Source: Novosphingobium naphthalenivorans NBRC 102051
Lineage (GTDB): Bacteria > Pseudomonadota > Alphaproteobacteria > Sphingomonadales > Sphingomonadaceae
NCBI RefSeq assembly: GCF_001590985.1
Contig: NZ_BCTX01000015.1
Coordinates: 1-64,000 of the forward strand
Length of the DNA stretch: 64,000 nucleotides
Direction: 5' to 3'
Made by a program: the position numbers and the translations under genes. A model generated the notes under the pieces. The model saw only the letters and a program-made list of their open reading frames with translations, did no database searches and was not told the origin of the DNA. This document shows, piece by piece, positions 57,505 through 64,000 of this stretch (the stretch's first letter is position 1; each line of letters starts with the position of its first letter).

Positions 57505-57534
57505 GACCGGGAGCGTGACATTTGCATCTCCTCT

Positions 57535-57611
57535 CCGCTCATCCTGAGCTTGTCGAAGGATGCTGGCGTGACGCCTGGTTCAACACCCTTCGACAAGCTC
57601 AGGGTGAGCGG
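57535..57611. repeat. inverted CCTGAGCTTGTCGAAGG repeat
   Basis: Left arm 57535-57560 and right arm 57586-57611 share CCGCTCA.CCTGAGCTTGTCGAAGG in opposite orientation with one mismatch over 25 bases, separated by 25 bases. This TTCGACAAGCTCAGG family is a known intergenic repeat type in several proteobacteria. Its place between convergent GNAT and rppH genes fits a terminator-like role. Confidence 0.85.
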
Positions 57612-57638
57612 TTTTGCTCAGGCCTTGCGCTCGTTACC

Positions 57639-58121
57639 CTAAATCAGCGCCCGGAACTCTTCCAGCACTGCGCGATAGACGCGCTTCTTGAACGGCACGA
57701 TCAACTCGGGCAGCGTTTCCGCCTCGACCCATTTCCAGTCGAGGAACTCGGGCGGCCTGTGCGCATTGAGATTGACGTCCGCATCGGTGCCTTCGAAGCG
57801 CCCGAGGAACCAGTGCTGGCGCTGGCCGCGGTACTTGCCCTTCCACAGCTTGCCCATCAGTTCGTCCGGCAGGTCGTAGAGCAGTTCTTCCTTGGTGCGC
57901 GCCAGGATCGTGACGTGCTGCTCGCTGACGCCGGTCTCTTCCCACAGCTCGCGGTGGGCGGCGGCCTTGAGGTCCTCGCCTTGGTCCACGCCGCCTTGCG
58001 GCATCTGCCACCAGTCGCCCTCGCGCGTGTCGATTCGCTTGCCGACGAAAACTTTCCCGTCGTGATTCACCAGCATGACGCCGACGCAGGGACGGTAGGG
58101 CAGAGTCGAAAAGTCATTCAT
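57639..58121 (-). CDS. rppH: RNA pyrophosphohydrolase RppH (Nudix)
   Basis: RppH removes pyrophosphate from the 5' end of mRNA, starting RNase E-dependent decay. The 160-aa protein starts MNDFSTLPYRPCVGVMLVN; the Nudix box is GGVDQGEDLKAAAHRELWEETGV (in two pieces, GGVDQGEDLKAAAHREL and WEETGV). Other RppH marks are WWQMPQGG, YDLPDEL, GKYRGQRQHWFLGRF and FLDWKWVEAETLP. The family start is at ATG 58121; ATG 58139 is an alternative six codons up. It is divergent from korA with a 247-base gap in which I see no other feature. Confidence 0.94.
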   Translation of the reverse strand: MNDFSTLPYRPCVGVMLVNHDGKVFVGKRIDTREGDWWQMPQGGVDQGEDLKAAAHRELWEETGVSEQHVTILARTKEELLYDLPDELMGKLWKGKYRGQRQHWFLGRFEGTDADVNLNAHRPPEFLDWKWVEAETLPELIVPFKKRVYRAVLEEFRALI

Positions 58122-58368
58122 TGGGAAGGGTAATTCCATGATTTATGGGAGATGCGCTGGGCGAAAGGGGAGGCTTCGATCGCTGAGGCACAACGCATGC
58201 TGCAGAGAATGACCCAAGCCGGCGCTCTTGACTAGCTTGTTTTATGGTTCTCAAGGCGGGAATGTCAGGATTGTTTGCCTGAGAGATTTTCTAGGTTGCG
58301 TCCCGGAGCGGGGAGGCTCAGGGGCGGGATAACACAGCAGTTCCGGCACTTTGCCGAAGAGGATTATA

Positions 58369-60249
58369 ATGGCCAGTATTACCGCCGCACGTGAACCCGG
58401 GGCGTCTTTGGAGGAAGACTCACCTGAAGCCGTTGTTGTCCGCTTTGCGGGGGACTCGGGTGACGGGATGCAGCTGACCGGTGGGCAGTTCACGCTGTCG
58501 ACGGCGCTGGCGGGCAACGACCTGGCGACTTTCCCGGACTTCCCGGCCGAGATCCGCGCGCCGCAGGGGACGCTGTTCGGGGTCTCCGCGTTCCAGATCA
58601 ATTTCGGCTCGCAGGAGATCACCACCGCGGGCGATGCGCCCGATGTGCTGGTGGCGATGAACCCGGCCGCGCTCAAAGTGAACGTGCCCGCGCTCAAGCC
58701 CGGCGGGCTGGTGATCGCGGACACCGGCGAGTTCAACAAGCGCAACCTGGAAAAGGCGAAGTACGAGAGCAATCCGCTCGAAGACGGGAGCCTTGCCAGG
58801 TGGGACCTGCTGGCTTTCGACATCTCGGCGCTGACACTGGAAGCCGTGAAGCCGTTCGGGCTTGGCAACAAGGAAGCGCTGCGCTGCAAGAACATGTGGA
58901 CGCTGGGCCTCGCGCTGTGGATGTTCGACCGTGACCGCCAGCCGCTGATCGACTGGCTCAAGGGCAAGTTCGCGAAGAACCCGATGCTCGCCGATGCCAA
59001 TATCGCCGCGCTCAATGCCGGGCACGCCTATGGCGAGACGGCGGAGCTGGCCGGGCCGCTCAAGAAGCTGCACATCGATCCGGTTCCGGCCGAGCCCGGC
59101 CTCTACCGCACGATCACCGGCGCGGAAGCGGTTTCGCTCGGCCTTGTCGCGGGCGCGCAGCTGGCGCACCTGCCGATGTTCTTTGGTGGCTATCCGATCA
59201 CCCCGGCCTCGGCGATCCTTCACAATCTGGTGAAGATGAAGGAATTCGGCGTCACCACCTTCCAGGCGGAAGACGAGATCGCGGCGATCTGTTCGGCGAT
59301 CGGCGCCAGCTATGCCGGGCATCTGGGCGTCACTTCGTCCTCGGGCCCGGGCATTGCGCTCAAGGGCGAGGCGATGGGCCTTGCAGTGATGACCGAGCTG
59401 CCGCTGGTCATCGTCAACTCGCAGCGCGGCGGCCCGTCGACGGGTCTGCCGACCAAGACCGAGCAGTCGGACCTCTATCAGGCGGTCTATGGCCGCAACG
59501 GCGATGCGCCGATGCCGGTGATCGCCGCCTGCTCGCCCGCCGACGCCTTCGAATGCGCGATCGAGGCCTGCCGCATCGCGGTGCAGTTCATGACCCCGGT
59601 CGTGCTGCTGACCGACGGCTACATCGGCAATGCCTCCGAGCCATGGAAAGTGCCCGATCCGGAAAGCTACACGCCGTTCCCGGTCTCCTTCCTGGAAGAG
59701 ACCAACAATCCGGACGGCAAGGTGCTGCCCTTCAAGCGCGACGCGCGCGGCGTGCGCCCGTGGATCAAGCCCGGCACTGCCGATCTGATGCACCGCATCG
59801 GCGGCATCGAGAAGGGCATCGACACCGGCGATCTCGACTATTCGCCGGCCGTCCACCAGGCCCAGACCGATGCCCGCAAGGCCAAGATCGACGGCGTCGC
59901 CAGGGCGATCCCCGCGCAGGAGGTGTGCCTGGGCGAGGAGAGCGGCAAGCTGGCGGTGGTCGGCTGGGGCTCGACGTACGGCCCGATCCATCAGGCCGTG
60001 CGGCGCGCCCGCAAGAAGGGCCTTGCGGTCAGCCATGTCCATGTCCGCCACGTCTGGCCGCTGCCGGAGAACCTGGGCGATCTGCTCAGGCAATTCGACA
60101 AGGTGCTGGTGCCCGAGATGAACACCGGCCAGTTCAAGACCGTGCTGCGCGACCAGTTTCTGGTCGACGCCCAGCCGCTGACCAAGACCAGCGGCCAGCC
60201 TTTCACGATCGCCGAGCTTGAAGCCGCGATCGACGAAGCTCTGGCCTGA
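58369..60249 (+). CDS. korA: 2-oxoglutarate:ferredoxin oxidoreductase subunit alpha KorA (gamma-alpha fusion)
   Basis: The alpha subunit of the thiamine-diphosphate enzyme that converts 2-oxoglutarate and CoA to succinyl-CoA, reducing ferredoxin. The 626-aa protein is a gamma-alpha fusion: gamma part (about 20-210; VVVRFAGDSGDGMQLTGGQF, PDFPAEIRAPQGTLFGVSAFQI), then the pyrimidine-binding alpha part with YPITPASAILHNL, EDEIAAICSAIGASYAG and LTDGYIGNASEPW. It has no 4Fe-4S domain. The start ATG 58369 has AAGAGGA upstream. korB follows after 14 bases. This enzyme could run parallel to, or instead of, the 2-oxoglutarate dehydrogenase complex in the TCA cycle. Confidence 0.93.
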   Translation: MASITAAREPGASLEEDSPEAVVVRFAGDSGDGMQLTGGQFTLSTALAGNDLATFPDFPAEIRAPQGTLFGVSAFQINFGSQEITTAGDAPDVLVAMNPAALKVNVPALKPGGLVIADTGEFNKRNLEKAKYESNPLEDGSLARWDLLAFDISALTLEAVKPFGLGNKEALRCKNMWTLGLALWMFDRDRQPLIDWLKGKFAKNPMLADANIAALNAGHAYGETAELAGPLKKLHIDPVPAEPGLYRTITGAEAVSLGLVAGAQLAHLPMFFGGYPITPASAILHNLVKMKEFGVTTFQAEDEIAAICSAIGASYAGHLGVTSSSGPGIALKGEAMGLAVMTELPLVIVNSQRGGPSTGLPTKTEQSDLYQAVYGRNGDAPMPVIAACSPADAFECAIEACRIAVQFMTPVVLLTDGYIGNASEPWKVPDPESYTPFPVSFLEETNNPDGKVLPFKRDARGVRPWIKPGTADLMHRIGGIEKGIDTGDLDYSPAVHQAQTDARKAKIDGVARAIPAQEVCLGEESGKLAVVGWGSTYGPIHQAVRRARKKGLAVSHVHVRHVWPLPENLGDLLRQFDKVLVPEMNTGQFKTVLRDQFLVDAQPLTKTSGQPFTIAELEAAIDEALA

Positions 60250-60263
60250 GGGGACCGAATACC

Positions 60264-61319
60264 ATGAACGACATGACCCCCATCACGACGACGCTCAAGG
60301 ACTGGGAATCGGACCAGGAAGTGCGCTGGTGCCCGGGCTGCGGCGACTATGCGATCCTGAAAGCCGTGCAGCGCACGCTGCCGATGGTGAACGCGGACCC
60401 GAAGAACACCGTGTTCGTCTCGGGCATCGGCTGCTCCAGCCGCTTCCCCTACTATGTCGAGAGCTACGGCTTCCACACCATCCACGGCCGCGCGCCGGCC
60501 TTCGCGACCGGCATCAAGCTTGCCAATCCCGAGCTCGACGTCTGGCTGGTGACGGGCGACGGTGACGGCATGTCGATCGGCGGTAACCACACGATGCACG
60601 TGCTGCGCCGTAACCTCGACTGCCAGATCATGCTGTTCAACAACGAGATCTACGGCCTCACCAAGGGCCAGTACTCGCCGACGAGCCGCGTGGGCACGAA
60701 CTCGCCGACCAGCCCGATCGGTTCGGTCGACCGCCCGGCGCTGCCCTGCGCTTTCGCACTGGGCGCGGGCGCGCGCTTCGTGGCGCGCGGCTACGACATC
60801 TCGAAGGACCTGCCCGAGGTGCTCAAGGCGGCCTACGAGCACAAGGGCGCGGCGTTCGTGGAGATCTTCCAGAACTGCATCGTCTACAACAAGGACCGCT
60901 TCGACGACTTCACCCAGAAGAAGGTTGCCGACGACACGCAGGTCTGGTGCCGCGACGGCGAGCCGCTGCTCTTCGCCAAGGGCACCAAGGGCCTGGCGCT
61001 GTGCACGGACACGCTGACGCTCAAGGTCGTCGATGTCGTTGCCAGGGAAGATGGAACGCCTGACTGGCAGGCAGCGGGCGTGGCGGTTCACAATGTGAAG
61101 AACCGGGGCCTGGCGCACATGCTGGTGGAAATGCCCTTCGGCGTGTTCCCGATGGCGCTCGGCGTGATTTACGACGATCCGCGCCCGACCTTCGAGAGCG
61201 AAGTGGTGGCCGAACGCGCGAAGCTGATCGAAGGCAAGACTGCCGATCTCGGCAAGCTGCTGGCCAAGGGCCAGACCTGGACGGTAGAGCCCCAGGCTAC
61301 CCACGGCCTGATGGACTGA
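60264..61319 (+). CDS. korB: 2-oxoglutarate:ferredoxin oxidoreductase subunit beta KorB
   Basis: The beta subunit binds thiamine diphosphate and one iron-sulfur cluster. The 351-aa protein has VRWCPGCGDYAIL (two cluster cysteines), GIGCSSRFPYY (third), the TPP/Mg site VTGDGDGMSIGGNH (GDG) and LFNNEIYGLTKGQYSPTS. A fourth ligand is likely the Cys in EIFQNCIVYN. The motif set is that of KorB, not of pyruvate enzymes, based on the length and partner. The two-subunit, gamma-alpha/beta form is the oxygen-tolerant layout seen in aerobic actinobacteria and alphaproteobacteria. It is convergent with a PAP2 gene. Confidence 0.93.
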   Translation: MNDMTPITTTLKDWESDQEVRWCPGCGDYAILKAVQRTLPMVNADPKNTVFVSGIGCSSRFPYYVESYGFHTIHGRAPAFATGIKLANPELDVWLVTGDGDGMSIGGNHTMHVLRRNLDCQIMLFNNEIYGLTKGQYSPTSRVGTNSPTSPIGSVDRPALPCAFALGAGARFVARGYDISKDLPEVLKAAYEHKGAAFVEIFQNCIVYNKDRFDDFTQKKVADDTQVWCRDGEPLLFAKGTKGLALCTDTLTLKVVDVVAREDGTPDWQAAGVAVHNVKNRGLAHMLVEMPFGVFPMALGVIYDDPRPTFESEVVAERAKLIEGKTADLGKLLAKGQTWTVEPQATHGLMD

Positions 61320-61338
61320 CCCCCCGCGCCGCCGGGCC

Positions 61339-62019
61339 TCATCGGCCCGGTGCGCGCGATGGCCGGTGTAGCAGGCCATGGGCCGTCAGCGCCCAGCCCG
61401 CGCCGCCGAGCCATCCGGCGATGGCGTCGCTGGGCCAGTGCACGCCGAGCCACACGCGGCTCCACGCGACCGCCATGCTCACCACGACGGCACTGGCTAT
61501 CAGGGTATGGCGCAAGGACCGTCGCGGGGTGAGGGCCGCGAAAGTCAGCGCCATGGCCAGATAGATCAGCGCCGCGTTGAAACTGTGGCCGCTGGGAAAG
61601 CTGTATCCGCCCGCCTGGGTCAGGTGGGAGACGAGGTCGGGCCGGGCGCGCGCGAAGAGTGCTTTCAGCCTGCCGTCGACGATCCAGCCGCCGATTACGG
61701 TCAGCGTAAACAGCGCGGCCTCGCGCTTCATGCGCAGGAACAGCAAGGCGGCGACAGCACCGAGCGCGAAGACATTGCGCAACAGGGTGCCGCCCAGCGC
61801 GGTGATATCGCGCACCATGGTGAGCCCGCGCGGCGCGTCCGGGGCGTGCAGGCCACTGCCGCGCCAGAACAGCAATCCGGCCTTGTCGAATGCGGCGGTG
61901 TGTCCGGTGGCCACGGCCCATGCGATCATGGCGAAGCCGAGCCAGCAGAGGACTGCCGCGGCCAGCGTGATGCGGCGGCTCCGCGGGGAGAGCATGACGG
62001 TTTCGGCACGAGCAGCCAT
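61339..62019 (-). CDS. PAP2-family membrane phosphatase
   Basis: A 226-aa membrane protein of the PAP2 (phosphatidic-acid phosphatase type 2) superfamily. Five or six helices are predicted. The three active-site motifs are KALFARARPDL (KxxxxxxRP), GYSFPSGHSF (PSGH) and SRVWLGVHWPSDAIAG (SRxxxxxHxxxD). Members dephosphorylate undecaprenyl diphosphate or lipid phosphates, so a role in lipid-carrier recycling or phospholipid synthesis is likely. ATG 61995 is an alternative start. It is convergent with korB and divergent from phrB (40-base gap). Confidence 0.92.
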   Translation of the reverse strand: MAARAETVMLSPRSRRITLAAAVLCWLGFAMIAWAVATGHTAAFDKAGLLFWRGSGLHAPDAPRGLTMVRDITALGGTLLRNVFALGAVAALLFLRMKREAALFTLTVIGGWIVDGRLKALFARARPDLVSHLTQAGGYSFPSGHSFNAALIYLAMALTFAALTPRRSLRHTLIASAVVVSMAVAWSRVWLGVHWPSDAIAGWLGGAGWALTAHGLLHRPSRAPGR

Positions 62020-62059
62020 CGGCTAGGAAACACGCGTCCGAATAAGGCGTTTCGAATCC

Positions 62060-63433
62060 ATGCATTCTCCTGTCATCGTGTGGCTGCGGCGCGACCTGCG
62101 CCTGTCCGACCAGCGTGCCATAGCCGAAGCGGCAGGCAAGGGGCCTGTCATTCCCGTCTATGTGCTCGATGACGAGACGCCAAGGCACCGCGCGATGGGT
62201 GGCGCCTCGCGCTGGTGGCTGCACCATTCGCTGGCCAGCCTCGATGCGGCGCTGCGCGGGAAAGGTTCGCGGCTGATCCTGCGCCGGGGCCGGTGCGAGC
62301 ACGTGCTGCCAGCATTGGCGGAAGAAACGGGCGCCAGCGAAGTGCACGCGCTGCATCATTACGAACCGTGGTGGCGCAATGCCGAAAAGGCCGTGGCCCA
62401 GCGCGTGACACTGTGCCTGCATCACGGCAATTACCTTGCTCCGCCCGGATCGGTGACGACGGGTGCGGGCGTGCCTTACAAGATCTACACGCCGTTCTGG
62501 CGCGCGCTCAGCGAGCGGATGCCGCCGCCTGCGCCGCAGCCATGCCCCGATGTCATTCCCGGGCCGGAACGCTGGCCGCGCTCCGAGGATCTGGCCGATT
62601 GGAACCTGCTGCCCGTAAAGCCCGACTGGGCCGGTGGCATGCGTGACTTCTGGGAGCCGGGCGAAGAGGGCGCGCGCAAGCGTCTGCGCGCCTTTGCAGG
62701 AAAGGCATCGCGCTATCGGGAAGAGCGAGACCTGCCGTCCGGGAATGCCACTTCGTTTCTCTCGCCCCACCTGCATTTCGGAGAGATTTCGCCCGCGCAG
62801 ATCTGGCATTCTGTTAGCAACGCAGGCGGCTCGGTGGGAACGTTCCTCGGCGAAGTGGGCTGGCGCGACTATGCGCAGAACGTGATCCTGCAGTTTCCGG
62901 ATTACGGCGCTCGTTCCGCGCGCGAGGCGTTCGATGGGTTTCCCTGGCGCACGGGGCAGGCCGCCGACGAGGACCTGCGGGCCTGGCAGCAGGGGCGCAC
63001 CGGCTATCCCATCGTCGACGCCGGCATGCGCCAGCTCTGGCACACCGGCTGGATGCACAACCGCGTGCGGATGATCGCGGCCAGCTTCCTGGTAAAGCAC
63101 CTGCTGATCGACTGGCGCCGGGGCGAGCAGTGGTTCTGGGATACGCTGGCCGATGCCGACTATGCCTCCAATGCCGTGAACTGGCAGTGGACGGCGGGAT
63201 CGGGTGTCGATTCGAACATGTTCGTGCGGATCATGGCGCCGTTGTCACAATCGGAGAAGTTCGATGCAGCAGGCTATATCCGCCAATGGGTGCCTGAACT
63301 GGCCGCACTGCCCGATGGCGAAATCCACGATCCGGGGCCGCTCTGCCGGCCCGGCGGCTATCCGGCCCGCCTGATCGAACACCGCGCGGCGCGTGAGCGG
63401 GCCTTGGCCGCATGGGAGCAGGCAAAGGGCTGA
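62060..63433 (+). CDS. phrB: deoxyribodipyrimidine photolyase PhrB
   Basis: PhrB uses blue light and FAD to split cyclobutane pyrimidine dimers. The 457-aa protein starts SPVIVWLRRDLRLSDQRAI (N-terminal antenna domain, about 1-130). The FAD/DNA domain shows RLRAFAGKASRYREERDLPSG, SFLSPHLHFGEISPAQIW, WRTGQAADEDLRAWQQGRTGYPIVDAGMRQL (in parts), WMHNRVRMIAASFLVKHLLIDWRRGE and the WQWTAGSGVDS region with the tryptophans that reduce FAD. Class I CPD photolyase of bacterial length. It is divergent from the PAP2 gene. Confidence 0.94.
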   Translation: MHSPVIVWLRRDLRLSDQRAIAEAAGKGPVIPVYVLDDETPRHRAMGGASRWWLHHSLASLDAALRGKGSRLILRRGRCEHVLPALAEETGASEVHALHHYEPWWRNAEKAVAQRVTLCLHHGNYLAPPGSVTTGAGVPYKIYTPFWRALSERMPPPAPQPCPDVIPGPERWPRSEDLADWNLLPVKPDWAGGMRDFWEPGEEGARKRLRAFAGKASRYREERDLPSGNATSFLSPHLHFGEISPAQIWHSVSNAGGSVGTFLGEVGWRDYAQNVILQFPDYGARSAREAFDGFPWRTGQAADEDLRAWQQGRTGYPIVDAGMRQLWHTGWMHNRVRMIAASFLVKHLLIDWRRGEQWFWDTLADADYASNAVNWQWTAGSGVDSNMFVRIMAPLSQSEKFDAAGYIRQWVPELAALPDGEIHDPGPLCRPGGYPARLIEHRAARERALAAWEQAKG

Positions 63434-63498
63434 GCGAAGCCGGATTTTGCCCGGCCTTGCCATTGCCCGTGCCGTTCATCGGGCGCATATTGAGGATC

Positions 63499-64000
63499 AT
63501 GAATGCGCATGCGCCAGGCAGGGGTGAGGATCTGATCACCGGCGGGCGGGCCATTGGTATCGGTCCGCAATGGTTGGCGCGCCTGTGGTCCGGCGGGATA
63601 GACCGGATTCTCGACCGGATCGATCGGGGACTGCTGCGGGGATCTGTCCAGGCGACGTTTCCGGACGGGACGGCCCGCCTGCTGGGCGGCCGCGCGCCGG
63701 GCTTCTGCGCCTTGGTCGAAATCCGCAGCTGGCGGGCCTTGCTGCGGTTGGCGACGGCGGGGTCGGTCGGCTGGTATCAGGCCTGGGAAGCCGGGGAGTG
63801 GGACAGTCCCGATCCGGTGCCGCTGTTCGCATTGTTCATGAACAATGCGGCAACGCTGGGCAACGTGGCCCGTGCGCATGGCCCCTGGCGGCTGGTGACG
63901 CGCTTCGTCCACTGGCTCCACCGCAACACACGCTCCGGTGCTTTGCGCAACATCCACGCCCACTACGATCTCGGCAACGATTTCTACGAGCAATGGCTGG
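63499..64000 (+). CDS. cyclopropane-fatty-acyl-phospholipid synthase-like methyltransferase, 3' end outside window
   Basis: The first 167 codons of a CFA synthase-family enzyme; the gene runs beyond the window. The visible N-terminal domain ends LRNIHAHYDLGNDFYEQWL, the start of the SAM-dependent core, whose xxHYDxGNDFY pattern is diagnostic of this family. Before it are ARLWSGGIDRILDRIDRG, EIRSWRALLRLATAGSVGWYQAWEAGEWDSPD and FMNNAATL. GAGGA lies just before ATG 63499, two bases from the start, which is a little close. An earlier TTG at 63490 is in frame. The gene is 65 bases after phrB on the same strand. Confidence 0.9.
   Translation, partial: MNAHAPGRGEDLITGGRAIGIGPQWLARLWSGGIDRILDRIDRGLLRGSVQATFPDGTARLLGGRAPGFCALVEIRSWRALLRLATAGSVGWYQAWEAGEWDSPDPVPLFALFMNNAATLGNVARAHGPWRLVTRFVHWLHRNTRSGALRNIHAHYDLGNDFYEQWL

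Overview
The window looks like chromosomal backbone of an aerobic, GC-rich alphaproteobacterium, most likely a sphingomonad (Novosphingobium or Erythrobacteraceae type). This rests on cckA, a sciP/DUF1153 gene with a perfect CtrA 8-mer (TTAACCAT), LexA boxes of the alphaproteobacterial direct-repeat type (GTTC-N7-GTTC before recA, GAAC-N7-GAAC before recN), the cckA-recA-alaS order, and an oxygen-tolerant type 2-oxoglutarate:ferredoxin oxidoreductase (korAB) in a genome that also carries succinate dehydrogenase. Most genes are housekeeping. No prophage, transposase or CRISPR array is visible.

Layout. 1-8 kb: hisZ, a secreted esterase-like protein, purA (TTG start), a YkuD L,D-transpeptidase, a DODA-type dioxygenase divergent from a LysR regulator, an unlisted-size SDHAF4/DUF1674 gene, rsmB. 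7.7-16.8 kb: a low-complexity protein of unknown function, msrA, aguB, folK whose stop codon lies inside tRNA-Lys(TTT), a PCMT-like methyltransferase, a zinc-sensing (CZB) diguanylate cyclase, rlmN, sthA, greB. 16.8-30 kb: slt, dapA, an S9 peptidase, smpB-DUF2062-cckA (ATGA overlaps), recA, alaS and a hypothetical. 30-40 kb: glutaminase, a Kef-type antiporter, bamD, a 49-aa membrane peptide, recN, a GNAT protein, a decayed DUF559 gene inside a repeat cluster, ligA, sciP. 40-50 kb: a short PilZ-like protein, prmA, a subclass B3 metallo-beta-lactamase, sdhCDA without sdhB, a small accessory protein, parDE, a BlaI/BlaR1 pair, creD. 50-64 kb: two secreted proteins or proteases, an M28 peptidase, guaB, a second RsmB-like methyltransferase, a TPR protein, GNAT, rppH, korAB, PAP2 phosphatase, photolyase, and the start of a cyclopropane-fatty-acid synthase-like gene.

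How it fits together. Several small networks can be read from the sequence. The SOS response is seen at recA and at recN, where the LexA box touches the start codon. The cell-cycle circuit is seen as the CckA kinase, the CtrA antagonist SciP, a CtrA site and GANTC methylation sites. Two autoregulated divergent operons, parDE and blaI-blaR1, each have their own palindromic operator in one 110-bp intergenic region. TCA-cycle steps appear as korAB, sdhCDA and a remote SDHAF4 assembly factor. Sphingomonad REP-like hairpin repeats occur at three to four intergenic places and in one case seem to supply the ribosome-binding site of the next gene. The most unusual stretch is 45.4-46.5 kb, where the place expected for sdhB is occupied by a low-GC small gene and a toxin-antitoxin pair.
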